Source: Bacteroides stercoris ATCC 43183
Lineage (GTDB): Bacteria > Bacteroidota > Bacteroidia > Bacteroidales > Bacteroidaceae
Direction: 5' to 3'
Assembly: GCF_025147325.1 (NCBI RefSeq)
Contig: NZ_CP102262.1
Coordinates: forward strand, 3,038,001-3,102,000
Length of the DNA: 64,000 nucleotides
Both the position numbers and the translations under genes were made by a program. The first letter of the stretch is position 1. The number at the start of each line of letters is the position of its first letter. The notes under the pieces are model-generated. The model was not told the origin of the DNA. It saw nothing but the letters and a program-made list of their open reading frames with translations, and did not search any database. Of the stretch, positions 40,953 to 50,218 are shown in pieces.

Positions 40953-43802
40953 ATGAAAAACGACCTATTGGCTAACCGCCACATCGGCATCAGCAAAAAG
41001 GACGAAGAGCAGATGCTCCGCAAAATCGGAGTGAGCAGCCTGGACGAGCTGATTGATAAAACCATCCCCGCGAATATCCGTCTCAAAGAACCGCTGGCAC
41101 TGCCCGAAGCCATGACCGAATACGAGTTCGGACAGCACATCTCGGCACTGGCAGCCAAAAACAAACTCTACACCACTTACATCGGCATGGGGTGGTACAA
41201 CACCGTGACGCCTGCCGTAATCCAGCGCAACGTGTTCGAGAACCCCGTCTGGTACACCTCCTATACGCCCTACCAGACCGAAGTGTCGCAAGGACGCCTG
41301 GAGGCCCTGCTGAACTTCCAGACCGCCGTATGCGACCTCACCGGCATGCCCCTTGCCAACTGCTCCCTGCTGGACGAGGCAACCGCCGCCGCCGAAGCCG
41401 TGACGATGATGTACGCCCTGCGCCCGCGCGATATGCAGAAGTCGGGAGCCAACGTGGTGTTCGTGGACGAAAGCGTATTCCCGCAGACACTTGCCGTTGT
41501 CACCACCCGCGCCATCCCGCAGGGCATCCGGATACGCACGGGCAAGTACGGCGAAACGGAACTCACGCCCGACACCTTTGCCTGCATTGTGCAGTATCCG
41601 AATGCCGGCGGAAACATAGAAGACTACCGCGCATTCGTGGAGAAAGCGCACGCCGCAGGCTGCAAAGTGGCAGTTGCCGCCGATATACTGAGCCTCGCCC
41701 TGCTCACCCCGCCGGGAGAATGGGGAGCGGACATCGTATTCGGAACCACCCAGCGGCTGGGTACGCCGATGTTCTACGGCGGCCCGTCGGCAGCTTATTT
41801 CGCCACACGCGACGAGTACAAGCGCAACATGCCGGGACGCATCATCGGCTGGTCCAAAGACAAATACGGAAAACTGTGCTACCGCATGGCGCTGCAAACC
41901 CGCGAACAGCACATCAAACGCGAGAAGGCCACTTCCAACATCTGTACCGCACAGGCATTGCTGGCCACGATGGCAGGCTTCTATGCCGTATACCACGGGC
42001 CGGAAGGCATCCGCACCATTGCCGGACGCATCCACAGCATCGCCGCATTCCTGGAAAAGGAAATCAATAAATTAGGATACAGGCAGATGAACGCCCAATA
42101 CTTCGACACGCTCCGCTTCGCCCTGCCCGACAATGTATCGGCACAGCAGGTGCGCACCGTAGCCCTGAGCAAGGAAGTGAACCTGCGCTACTTCAAGAAC
42201 GGCGACGTGGGCATGAGCATTGACGAAACCACCGACCTCGCCGCAGTAAACGTACTGCTCTCCATTTTCGGCATCGCCGCCGGAAAGGACTATACCAAAG
42301 CCGCCGACATCCCCGAAAGCTGCACCATTGCGGAAGCGTTCCGCCGTCAGAGCGCGTACCTGACGCACGAGGTGTTCAACAAATACCACACGGAGACGGA
42401 GATGATGCGCTACATCAAGCGGCTGGACCGCAAGGACATCTCACTGGCGCACTCCATGATTTCGCTCGGCTCGTGCACCATGAAGCTGAACGCCGCCGCG
42501 GAGATGCTGCCCCTCAGCCGTCCGGAATTCATGGGCATGCACCCGCTCGTTCCCGAAGACCAGGCGGAAGGCTACCGCGAGCTTATACACAACCTCAGCG
42601 AGGAACTGAAAGTGATAACCGGCTTTGCCGGCGTAAGCCTGCAACCCAATTCCGGCGCTGCCGGAGAGTATGCGGGGCTGCGCGTAATCCGCGCCTATCA
42701 GGAGAGCATCGGGCAGGGACACCGCAACAAGGTGCTGATACCCGCTTCGGCACACGGCACCAACCCGGCTTCCGCCGTCCAGGCCGGTTTCACCACCGTT
42801 ACCTGCGCCTGCGACGAACAGGGCAACGTTGACATGGCCGACCTCCGCGCCAAAGCCGAAGAGAACAAGGACAGCCTTGCCGCGCTGATGATTACCTACC
42901 CCTCCACCCACGGCATCTTTGAAACGGAAATCGTGGAAATCTGCCAGATTATCCATGCCTGCGGCGCGCAGGTGTATATGGACGGCGCCAACATGAATGC
43001 CCAGGTGGGGCTGACCAACCCCGGATTTATCGGCGCCGATGTATGCCACCTGAACCTGCACAAGACATTCGCGTCTCCTCACGGCGGCGGCGGACCGGGC
43101 GTAGGCCCTATCTGCGTGGCAGAGCATCTGGTTCCGTTCCTGCCGGGGCACGGACTGTTCGGCAATGCCGCCAATGAAGTAGCGGCAGCACCCTTCGGCA
43201 GCGCGGGCATCCTGCCCATCACCTACGGCTACATCCGCATGATGGGTGCGGAAGGGCTGGCACGCGCCACGCAAACGGCCATCCTGAACGCCAACTACCT
43301 GGCTGCATGCTTCAAGGATACCTACGGCATCGTTTATCGCGGGGCAAACGGCTTTGTCGGCCACGAAATGATACTGGAGTGCCGCAAGGTGCACGAGGAA
43401 ACGGGCATCAGCGAAAACGACATCGCCAAGCGACTGATGGACTACGGCTATCATGCGCCTACCCTCTCCTTCCCCGTTCACGGCACGCTGATGATAGAGC
43501 CCACGGAGAGCGAAAGCCTTGCCGAACTGGATAACTTCGTACACGTAATGCTCGCCATCTGGCAGGAGATTCAGGAAGTGAAGAACGGCGAAGCGGACAA
43601 GACCGACAATGTGCTGGTAAATGCCCCGCATCCCGAATACGAAGTGGTGGCCGATACATGGGAGCACAGCTATACCCGGCAGAAAGCCGCCTATCCGATA
43701 GAAAGCGTACGCGACAACAAATTCTGGGTGAACGTGGCACGGGTGGACAATACGTTGGGCGACCGCAAACTGCTGCCTACGTGCTACGGGTGCTTCGAAT
43801 AG
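40953..43802 (+). CDS. gcvP: glycine dehydrogenase (decarboxylating), P-protein
   Basis: A 949-residue PLP enzyme of the glycine cleavage system, in the single-chain form with both halves fused. The N-terminal half has RHIGISKKDEEQML and YTPYQTEVSQGRLEALLNFQT; the C-terminal half has the PLP-lysine motif HLNLHKTFASPHGGGGPGVGPI. Conserved HGTNPASA and MMITYPSTHGIFE-type stretches are also present (SAHGTNPASAVQAGF; MITYPSTHGIFETEI). Length is normal. Partner genes gcvT and gcvH are not in this window. Confidence 0.97.
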   Translation: MKNDLLANRHIGISKKDEEQMLRKIGVSSLDELIDKTIPANIRLKEPLALPEAMTEYEFGQHISALAAKNKLYTTYIGMGWYNTVTPAVIQRNVFENPVWYTSYTPYQTEVSQGRLEALLNFQTAVCDLTGMPLANCSLLDEATAAAEAVTMMYALRPRDMQKSGANVVFVDESVFPQTLAVVTTRAIPQGIRIRTGKYGETELTPDTFACIVQYPNAGGNIEDYRAFVEKAHAAGCKVAVAADILSLALLTPPGEWGADIVFGTTQRLGTPMFYGGPSAAYFATRDEYKRNMPGRIIGWSKDKYGKLCYRMALQTREQHIKREKATSNICTAQALLATMAGFYAVYHGPEGIRTIAGRIHSIAAFLEKEINKLGYRQMNAQYFDTLRFALPDNVSAQQVRTVALSKEVNLRYFKNGDVGMSIDETTDLAAVNVLLSIFGIAAGKDYTKAADIPESCTIAEAFRRQSAYLTHEVFNKYHTETEMMRYIKRLDRKDISLAHSMISLGSCTMKLNAAAEMLPLSRPEFMGMHPLVPEDQAEGYRELIHNLSEELKVITGFAGVSLQPNSGAAGEYAGLRVIRAYQESIGQGHRNKVLIPASAHGTNPASAVQAGFTTVTCACDEQGNVDMADLRAKAEENKDSLAALMITYPSTHGIFETEIVEICQIIHACGAQVYMDGANMNAQVGLTNPGFIGADVCHLNLHKTFASPHGGGGPGVGPICVAEHLVPFLPGHGLFGNAANEVAAAPFGSAGILPITYGYIRMMGAEGLARATQTAILNANYLAACFKDTYGIVYRGANGFVGHEMILECRKVHEETGISENDIAKRLMDYGYHAPTLSFPVHGTLMIEPTESESLAELDNFVHVMLAIWQEIQEVKNGEADKTDNVLVNAPHPEYEVVADTWEHSYTRQKAAYPIESVRDNKFWVNVARVDNTLGDRKLLPTCYGCFE

Positions 43803-43829
43803 GGTAGTGAAATATACCCGATGATTTTT

Positions 43830-43950
43830 TTAGGCACGGATTACACGGAATTCACGGATTTACTTGATTTTTTCTGTTTCTGCGAACTCTGTGTAATTCG
43901 TGAAATCCGTGAAACCTGTGTAATCTGCGAAATCCGTGTAATCCGTGCCT
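43830..43950. repeat. TTAGGCACGGATT palindromic repeat, copy 2
   Basis: Arms AGGCACGGATTACACGGA (43,832-43,849) and TCCGTGTAATCCGTGCCT (43,933-43,950) pair perfectly over 18 bases. The inside has several diverged copies of the same ATCCGTG-type unit. It lies between gcvP and the hemolysin III gene and shares its outer arm with the repeat at 6201-6257. Confidence 0.88.
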
Positions 43951-44019
43951 GAAAAAAAATACATACCATTTGTTTCTTTGTTTATATATCCCCCCTGCTT
44001 TTATGCCACAAATAAGTCT

Positions 44020-44691
44020 ATGAGTACCACTCACAAAAGAAAAAGGAACGGTCTCTTCTACAGCAGAGGCGAAGAAACGGTCAACAGCCTGTCTCACGGC
44101 ATAGGCATCTCGATGGCGGTCATTATCGGGGGATTCTTCCTGATGAAATGCTACCGGGCACAAGACCCGTGGGCGATACTCGGCATGTGGCTCTACCTGT
44201 TCGGTATGGGCGGCTCCTACCTGTCCTCCACCCTTTACCACTCCCTGAAGCACCATAACCCGTGGAAACGGCGGTTGCGCCATTGGGACCACGCGGCTAT
44301 CTACTGGCACATTGCCGGAAGCTTCTCTCCCGTTACGCTGATTGCCTTGCGCGATGAAGGGCTATGGGGCTGGGGACTGTTCTGCTTTGTCTGGTTGTGC
44401 GCCGTTGCGGGCACTATCATCAGCTTCCGCAAAATGAAAGAACACAGCTATGTGGAAACGGTGTGCTACATCCTTATGGGGCTGTCCGTGCTGGTGGTGT
44501 TCAAGCAGCTTTTTGCCGTTGCGCCCGTATCCTGCTATTGGATTATCGGCGAAGGGGTATGCTATATAGGCGGTGCGGCGTTGTATTCCATACGCAGCGT
44601 GCGCTATATGCACTCGGCTTTTCATTTCTTCGTACTGGCGGGGTCGGGCTGCCACCTTGTTGCCGTATGGTACATTCTGGCGGGGATATAA
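44020..44691 (+). CDS. hemolysin III family membrane protein
   Basis: A 223-residue seven-helix protein of the Hly-III/PAQR type. Conserved motifs are ETVNSLSHGIGISM, SSTLYHSLKHHNPWKRRLRHWDHAAIYWHIAGSFSPV, and C-terminal HSAFHFFVLAGSGCHLVAVWY, including the His and Asp residues expected to bind zinc. Despite the name its function in bacteria is unclear. The ATG at 44,020 is preferred over an upstream in-frame start in the repeat region. It converges on the nitroreductase gene. Confidence 0.9.
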   Translation: MSTTHKRKRNGLFYSRGEETVNSLSHGIGISMAVIIGGFFLMKCYRAQDPWAILGMWLYLFGMGGSYLSSTLYHSLKHHNPWKRRLRHWDHAAIYWHIAGSFSPVTLIALRDEGLWGWGLFCFVWLCAVAGTIISFRKMKEHSYVETVCYILMGLSVLVVFKQLFAVAPVSCYWIIGEGVCYIGGAALYSIRSVRYMHSAFHFFVLAGSGCHLVAVWYILAGI

Positions 44692-44725
44692 ACAGGCTCT
44701 CCGCCTATACATGATACATGCACCG

Positions 44726-45292
44726 TCAGCGGATTACGGTTACCGTGCCTGCCGCCAGCTTCTTCTCTTTCACGGGAGCGTCCGCAGGGGCATAGCCCAA
44801 GGCGGCACAGCCGTACACACGGTGATTTTCGGGGATGCCGAGGCGGGTGAGGAAAGCACGCACGTCGGGGTCGTCGCAGGTCTGCCCCAATTGGTTAATC
44901 CAGCAAGAGCCGATGCCCAAAGACTTGGCGGCAAGGAAAATATTCTGCAAGGCGCATGCGCAGTCCATAGACGCCCACCAGCGGGTAGGCTCGTTGGAGA
45001 CGATGACCAGCGTCGGAGCATGGTAATAGCAACAATAGGTTTCGCTATGTCCGCGCTCCTGCAAATGAGGGTCGTCGCTCTTGGCAAAAGCGCCTTTTAT
45101 CTTTTCATTCAGTTCGGTCAGCACGGCGGCATCCTGGATGGCGGTGAAATGCCACGTCTGGAAGTTCATGCCGCTGGGGGCATACGCTGCCGCTTCCAGT
45201 ATAAGGTTCAAATCTCCGGCGGAAACCTGCCGTTCCGTATAAGTACGCACGCTGCGGCGCGACTTGATGTTTTCCAATACTTCGTTGCTCAT
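44726..45292 (-). CDS. nitroreductase-family flavoprotein
   Basis: A 188-residue FMN-dependent reductase. The N-terminal MSNEVLENIKSRRSVRTYTERQVS holds the FMN-binding Arg-Arg-Ser-x-Arg motif, followed by AAAYAPSGMNFQTWHFTAI, and the C-terminal LAAKSLGIGSCWINQL with a later ALGYAPADAPVKEKK. Such enzymes reduce nitro compounds, quinones or flavins with NAD(P)H. The ATG at 45,292 was chosen; an upstream start would add 15 unconserved residues. Confidence 0.92.
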   Translation of the reverse strand: MSNEVLENIKSRRSVRTYTERQVSAGDLNLILEAAAYAPSGMNFQTWHFTAIQDAAVLTELNEKIKGAFAKSDDPHLQERGHSETYCCYYHAPTLVIVSNEPTRWWASMDCACALQNIFLAAKSLGIGSCWINQLGQTCDDPDVRAFLTRLGIPENHRVYGCAALGYAPADAPVKEKKLAAGTVTVIR

Positions 45293-45379
45293 TGTCAGGA
45301 TATATGTTTTTTTATGTAAGGAGAGTAAATGCGTCAAGTTTCAGTCTGCCGTTCCGCCCATACGGCGCTAAACAGACGG

Positions 45380-46507
45380 TCAGCGCTTTACCAATCCTAT
45401 CTTTACGTTCAGTTTAAAGTAATACACACCGTTCTCCCGCTCCAGGAAGCCGTATTTGTCCTTATCTACCGAACCCTTCTCGAAACGGGTGTTCCGGTAA
45501 AGGAAGTCGGCAAAGGTCTGCCGGTCGGACTTATGGTAGCAGAGCACCCCGCCGTCTCCATTGGTCAGCAGCATGCCTTCCACGGCAGAGTCCGTACCGT
45601 TGTAAATCTTTGCCGGACGCATGCCCGTTGCAAGCGCCAGCAGGAACTGCTTCATCTTGAACTCGTAGAAGCGGTGCTTGTTTATCAGTTCGTCCTTGAT
45701 TTTCAGTGGATTCATCTCCTTAATGCGTTCCGTCAGTTCGGCAACACGGGTAATGCCGTCCAGGTGCATGATACGCACCATCTCGGCCAGCATGCGGGGG
45801 AAGTGGAGGTCTATCATCAGCAGGTTGCAGCGGAACACACGGTCGGCAACGTCGGAATACTTCAACACGCCGCCCAGACGCTCAATCATCATCATGCGTT
45901 CGGCAACTTCCATAGGCGATTCGGGCAAGGCGTTCACCTTGTTTACCGTGGGTACGGCAAACTTCACGCCGCTCTGCTCCAGCTTCAGATTGGCCGTGCG
46001 CCCGCCGTCCAGCAAAGGATTCATGTGGCTGAGACGACAACGGACGGTGAAGCCCGTGAGCGGAGCGTCCGCACTCCAGAAAGCTACGGAGAAGTCGGTA
46101 CGGTCATCGGTTCTGGACTCCAAGTCGTAGATGTTCACAGCATCCAGAAAGGCTTCCAGCCCTTCGGAAACTTCCACCGCATCGCCTTGCTCATTTCTGA
46201 GCAGATGGAGTATGATTTCCGCCGCATCGCCAAAGTCCGCACGGGGAAACGAAAGCGGCTCTTTTCCTGCCGATGCGGTAAACGTACCGTCCTTCTCCAC
46301 CGTACCGCTAACAATGCGCACATCCTCTTCCCCGATATAATAACGGCGCGTGCCGTCATGTTCCTCTCTCTGTATCAGCGCCACAGGCCAACACTTTCTA
46401 TCATCTCTCTGCGCGTCCGGCGTTCCCAGAAAGACCTTTCCGTCCGCCAGCAGACGGAAGAAGGTATACAGTTCGCCCAGCTCGCGCTTGGTTGCTTCAA
46501 ATGCCAT
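45380..46507 (-). CDS. HpaII-like restriction endonuclease family protein
   Basis: A 375-residue protein that fits the HpaII (RE_HpaII) family in length and layout: an N-terminal GELYTFFRLLADGKVFLGT, a middle LTGFTVRCRLSHMNPLLDGGRTANLKLE (the usual region with the catalytic Asp/Glu-x-Lys type core nearby), and C-terminal FYEFKMKQFLLALATGMRPAKIYNGTDSAVEGMLL. HpaII itself cuts CCGG. No DNA methyltransferase gene is present nearby, which is unusual for a type II enzyme. The family call is from memory of similar Bacteroides proteins, so the cutting activity is not certain. Confidence 0.68.
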   Translation of the reverse strand: MAFEATKRELGELYTFFRLLADGKVFLGTPDAQRDDRKCWPVALIQREEHDGTRRYYIGEEDVRIVSGTVEKDGTFTASAGKEPLSFPRADFGDAAEIILHLLRNEQGDAVEVSEGLEAFLDAVNIYDLESRTDDRTDFSVAFWSADAPLTGFTVRCRLSHMNPLLDGGRTANLKLEQSGVKFAVPTVNKVNALPESPMEVAERMMMIERLGGVLKYSDVADRVFRCNLLMIDLHFPRMLAEMVRIMHLDGITRVAELTERIKEMNPLKIKDELINKHRFYEFKMKQFLLALATGMRPAKIYNGTDSAVEGMLLTNGDGGVLCYHKSDRQTFADFLYRNTRFEKGSVDKDKYGFLERENGVYYFKLNVKIGLVKR

Positions 46508-46536
46508 ATCAACACGATTTTGATTAAATAAGTGTG

Positions 46537-46544
46537 CAAAGATA
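46537..46544 (-). promoter_or_regulatory. candidate -7 box for the HpaII-like gene
   Basis: TATCTTTG on the minus strand, 30 bases before the ATG. No good -33 TTTG at 19 bases. Confidence 0.42.
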
Positions 46545-46582
46545 AGTAAATCCGTACAAAAGATGTGGAAAACCCGGAGACT

Positions 46583-47185
46583 TTACGCTTCCTCAAAACG
46601 TAAAGTCTCCACCTTCTCCAGACGCGCCCTCAACTTGGGCATTGCCGACTTGCGGATGCGGAGCGTCATGCGGCAGTCCATGTCGTACGACTGCTCCAGC
46701 ATCTCCGGCTCCTCTTCCTTGACAATGCGCATCACATCGTTCATGAAAGGATACTCGAAAAGGACGGTCACCGTTTCGTCCACCGTCTTTTCAATGACGG
46801 TGGCGGCAGCGATAGCCTCGGCAGCGGCAGCCTTATAAGCCACTATCAGTCCGCTGGTTCCCAGCTTTATACCGCCGAAATAACGGACTACGACAATCAG
46901 GATGTCCGTCAGTCCGTTCGAGTTTATCTGCCCCAAGATAGGCTTTCCCGCCGTACCGGACGGTTCGCCGTTGTCATTGGCACGGAAATCCTTGCGCTCG
47001 TGCCCCAACATATAGGCATAACACACGTGGCGAGCATCGTAGTATTTCTTCTGATAAGTTTCCAGATGCGCCTTTACTTCTTCAACCGTACGCACCGGCA
47101 AGGCAATAGCGATAAACTTGCTGCGCTTCTCGGTATAAATTCCCTCGGACGGGACGGCTATGGTTTTATACGTATCTTCGCTCAT
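46583..47185 (-). CDS. yigZ: YigZ/IMPACT family protein
   Basis: A 200-residue protein of the IMPACT/YigZ family. N-terminal IYTEKRSKFIAIALPVRTVEEVKAHLETYQKKYYDARHVCYAYMLG and NDNGEPSGTAGKPILGQINSNGLTDILIVVVRYFGGIKLGTSGL are the family signatures; the C-terminal part is an EF-G-like domain. It is thought to act in translation-linked stress responses. Its ATG is only 4 bases from a TATCTTTG box, so the mRNA may be nearly leaderless. Confidence 0.92.
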   Translation of the reverse strand: MSEDTYKTIAVPSEGIYTEKRSKFIAIALPVRTVEEVKAHLETYQKKYYDARHVCYAYMLGHERKDFRANDNGEPSGTAGKPILGQINSNGLTDILIVVVRYFGGIKLGTSGLIVAYKAAAAEAIAAATVIEKTVDETVTVLFEYPFMNDVMRIVKEEEPEMLEQSYDMDCRMTLRIRKSAMPKLRARLEKVETLRFEEA

Positions 47186-47189
47186 GCCG

Positions 47190-47197
47190 CAAAGATA
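47190..47197 (-). promoter_or_regulatory. candidate -7 box almost touching the yigZ start
   Basis: TATCTTTG on the minus strand, separated from the ATG at 47,185 by four bases (CGGC). If used, the transcript would start at or just before the start codon. No clear -33 element was found. Confidence 0.4.
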
Positions 47198-47270
47198 CTA
47201 CACTTTTTGCTATCCGCCTTTTGATAGCCGGCAAAAAAAACTTTATCGCGGCAGAAGAAAGAGCCGCTTT

Positions 47271-48173
47271 TCAGCCGATGCGCCTCCTCACCAGTTGCAG
47301 CAACGGTTTCGCCGCAATTATCAGTGTCACGGCAGTAAGTATCATCAGTACGCCGAGCATGATGCGCGGAGTGAGCTGCTCGCCAAACACCACTACGCCG
47401 AAGAACAGCGCCGTCACCGGTTCCAGCGCCCCCAATATGGCAGCCGGCGTGGAGCCGATGAGGTGGATGGAGAGCGTCATCAGCACCAACGAAATGATAG
47501 TGGGAAACAAAGCCAGCGAAAGGACATTTGCCCACAGCACCGGCGAAGGGACGGGCTGCAAAGCCGTGCAAAAGTCCAGACGCACCACATAGATGCTGAT
47601 GCCGAAGAGCAAAGCATAGAAAGTGAGTTTCGCCGTAGGCAGCTCCTTGAGTGAAGAGCGGTTCACGCCGACGATGTATATGGCGTAGGTCAGCGAGGAG
47701 AGAATAACGAACAGTACGCCCAGCATGCTCAACGTCTTCCCGTCCCCACCCTCGTACAGCAGGGAGATGCCCGTAAACGCCAGCGCTATGGAGAACATCG
47801 TGATGAAGGAGACCTTCTCGTGGAAAAACACCGCCATGATGATGGCAACCAGCACCGGATAGACAAACAGGATGGTGGACGCAATGCCCGCATCCATGTA
47901 GTTATAGCTCTCGAAGAGAAAGAACGAGGAAAAAGAGAACAGCAGCCCCATTACCGCCAGCGGAAGTATATCCGCCTTCTTCAGCGCAAAGGACTGTTTC
48001 TTCACTTTCATCAGGATGCCCAGCATCACAACGGCGAAAAAGTAACGGTAAAAGAGGACGGAGTCCACACTCATTCCCGCCCCGTACAAGGGCAATGCAA
48101 ACAACGGGTTCATGCCGTAACTGGCAGCGGCAACGGCTCCGTAAGTAAATCCTTTAAGACGATTATTGGTCAT
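47271..48173 (-). CDS. EamA/DMT-superfamily transporter
   Basis: A 300-residue membrane protein with about ten helices in two EamA repeats. The first repeat begins LKGFTYGAVAAASYGMNPLFALPLY; the second includes SLTYAIYIVGVNRSSLKELP and ends in GALEPVTALFFGVVVFGEQLTPRIMLGVLMILTAVTL, a typical DMT ending. Substrate is unknown. The ATG at 48,173 was chosen; an upstream in-frame start would add 21 residues. Confidence 0.9.
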   Translation of the reverse strand: MTNNRLKGFTYGAVAAASYGMNPLFALPLYGAGMSVDSVLFYRYFFAVVMLGILMKVKKQSFALKKADILPLAVMGLLFSFSSFFLFESYNYMDAGIASTILFVYPVLVAIIMAVFFHEKVSFITMFSIALAFTGISLLYEGGDGKTLSMLGVLFVILSSLTYAIYIVGVNRSSLKELPTAKLTFYALLFGISIYVVRLDFCTALQPVPSPVLWANVLSLALFPTIISLVLMTLSIHLIGSTPAAILGALEPVTALFFGVVVFGEQLTPRIMLGVLMILTAVTLIIAAKPLLQLVRRRIG

Positions 48174-48287
48174 GACAGTATCTCTTTCTGAAAAATCGGG
48201 CGCAAAGATACCGCTTTTATTGATACTTGGCTCCATGAAGAACTAAAAAGAATCCTGCACAACGCAAGCATGCCGCAAGGGAATTGT

Positions 48288-49619
48288 TCATGCCCCGTTC
48301 TTCATTTTATAATACAGCATACCCACCGCGTCTGCCAGCAGCCAACCGATGGGAATAGACCACCAGATGCCCGTTACCCCGACAGAAGGAATAGCCGCCA
48401 GTAGGTAGGAAAGCGCCACGCGAGTGCCCAGCGAAATCACCGTGAGCACTACCGACATCCCCGGCTTCCGGACAGCCCGGTAATAGCCGTAAAGCAGGAA
48501 CAGAATGCCGATGCCGCAGTAAAACGCACCCTCTATGTGCAGGTACTCCACTCCGGTAGCAAGGATTTCCGTTTCGCCCGGATGGACGAAAATCAGCATC
48601 AGCGGTTCTGCAAAGACGAACACGAGCACGGAGACGATAATCGAAAAGATAACCGTAGTAAGCAAGGCGCTGCGGACACCCCGGCGGATACGCCCGTAAC
48701 GTTTCGCCCCGAAGTTCTGCGCGATGAAAGTGGAAAAGGCGTTCCCGAACTCCTGCACGGGCATGTATGCAAAGGAGTCTATCTTGACGGCAGCGGCAAA
48801 GGCGGCCATGACTGCCGTGCCGAAGCTGTTGACCAGCCCCTGTATCATCAGGATGCCGAAATTCATGACCGACTGCTGCACACAGGTCAGTGTGGAGAAA
48901 GAGACTATCTCTTTCAGACTGCCACGGTCGAAGCGCATGTCCCCGATATGCAGCCGCAGTTCCGGACGCTTCCTCCAGGTATAGAGCACTATTCCCGCAG
49001 AAGCGACTCCCTGTGCCATGACCGTGGCTATCGCAGCCCCCTCAATGCCCCAGTCCAGTTGCAGGATGAAAAACAGGTCGAGAACGATATTCAGCGCCAC
49101 AGAGAGTGCCAGAAACCAGAGAGGAGTTACCGAATCTCCCACCGCCCGCAGCATCGCCGCATAGAAATTATAGATAAACGTAAAGACAATGCCGCAAAAG
49201 ATTATCCACAGGTAACCGCGCATCATGCCGTAAATGTCCTGCGGCACTTGCAGCAAACGGAGAATGGGGTCCAGCCATACGAATACCGCCATATTCAGCA
49301 CGCACGTGACCGCCCCTATCAGTACGAACGACACGAAAATGCTGCGGCGCAGGGCGGAATGGTTTCCCGCACCGTAATGCAGCGAGAATACCGTGCCGCT
49401 GCCGATAGACAAACCGAGAAGGATGGAGATAAGGAAGACCATCAGCGTATACGCCGACCCTACCGCTGCCAGTGCATCCGCACCGATGCACTGCCCTACA
49501 ATCAGCGTATCGGCTATATTATAGCACTGTTGCAGCAACGAACCCGCCATCATAGGCAGGGTGAAACGCAACAACGTACCCGTTATGCCACCCCGGGTAA
49601 GGTCTCCGTTCCGTAACAT
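48288..49619 (-). CDS. MATE-family efflux transporter
   Basis: A 443-residue, twelve-helix transporter of the MATE family (DinF/NorM-like), which exports cationic drugs or metabolites using Na+ or H+. The N-terminus GGITGTLLRFTLPMMAGSLLQQCYNIADTLIVGQCIGADALAAVGS is characteristic, as is AALRAVGDSVTPLWF (written AAMLRAVGDSVTPLWFLA in the protein) and the second-half FAEPLMLIFV. It ends 115 bases before the DMT gene and starts 17 bases after the FKBP gene, so it may be co-transcribed with that. Confidence 0.93.
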   Translation of the reverse strand: MLRNGDLTRGGITGTLLRFTLPMMAGSLLQQCYNIADTLIVGQCIGADALAAVGSAYTLMVFLISILLGLSIGSGTVFSLHYGAGNHSALRRSIFVSFVLIGAVTCVLNMAVFVWLDPILRLLQVPQDIYGMMRGYLWIIFCGIVFTFIYNFYAAMLRAVGDSVTPLWFLALSVALNIVLDLFFILQLDWGIEGAAIATVMAQGVASAGIVLYTWRKRPELRLHIGDMRFDRGSLKEIVSFSTLTCVQQSVMNFGILMIQGLVNSFGTAVMAAFAAAVKIDSFAYMPVQEFGNAFSTFIAQNFGAKRYGRIRRGVRSALLTTVIFSIIVSVLVFVFAEPLMLIFVHPGETEILATGVEYLHIEGAFYCGIGILFLLYGYYRAVRKPGMSVVLTVISLGTRVALSYLLAAIPSVGVTGIWWSIPIGWLLADAVGMLYYKMKNGA

Positions 49620-49635
49620 GATTGTTCACACCCTC

Positions 49636-50040
49636 TCAGGCAATGCCCAACAACTTCACTTCGAATATCAGTGTGGAGAAAGCCGGAATAGGCCCGCTGG
49701 TGCGTGTGCCGTATCCCACGGTGTACGGGATGTAAACCATCCAGTGGTCGCCTACACGCATCTGCTGCAAGGCTATCTGCCAGCCGTCGATTACTTCGTT
49801 CAGCCGGAAAGCTTCCGGACAGTTGCGCTTCCAGGAATTGTCAAACTCCCTGCCGTTGATGAGCGTTCCCTTGTAATGCACCGACACAATACTGTTCGGG
49901 CGAGGAGTAGCGCTACTGCCCTGCCCGCTTTCCAGAATACGGTAAAGCACGCCGGCAGCCAACTCCTTTACGCCTTCTTCGGTACGCAGATTTTGCAGGA
50001 ACTGTTCGTTCTTCAGTTTGTATTCTTCCTTTTTACCCAT
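49636..50040 (-). CDS. FKBP-type peptidyl-prolyl isomerase
   Basis: A 134-residue FKBP-fold isomerase. The core reads VLYRILESGQGSSATPRPNSIVSVHYKGTLINGREFDNSW, then VIDGWQIALQQMRVGDHWMVYIPYTVGYGT, and ends AFSTLIFEVKLLGIA. It has a Lys/Glu-rich N-terminal helix and no signal peptide, so it is likely cytoplasmic. It precedes the MATE transporter on the same strand. Confidence 0.92.
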   Translation of the reverse strand: MGKKEEYKLKNEQFLQNLRTEEGVKELAAGVLYRILESGQGSSATPRPNSIVSVHYKGTLINGREFDNSWKRNCPEAFRLNEVIDGWQIALQQMRVGDHWMVYIPYTVGYGTRTSGPIPAFSTLIFEVKLLGIA

Positions 50041-50218
50041 ATCGTTCTTTTGGTTTTAATAACTAATGCCGAATAACGGTATCTTATTTTGACGGCAAAG
50101 GTCGGCATTTTCCGTATACCGGAAAAGGGAATGGCAATATAAAATAGCGAAGGTGCATCAAAACCTGCCAAGTTTCCATGCACCTTCTTCTCATTCATTC
50201 TTTGAAATTATATCTGAA

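Noticed and set aside
42441..43667. A 408-residue open frame opposite gcvP
   Set aside because: Antisense shadow of a well-conserved enzyme gene.
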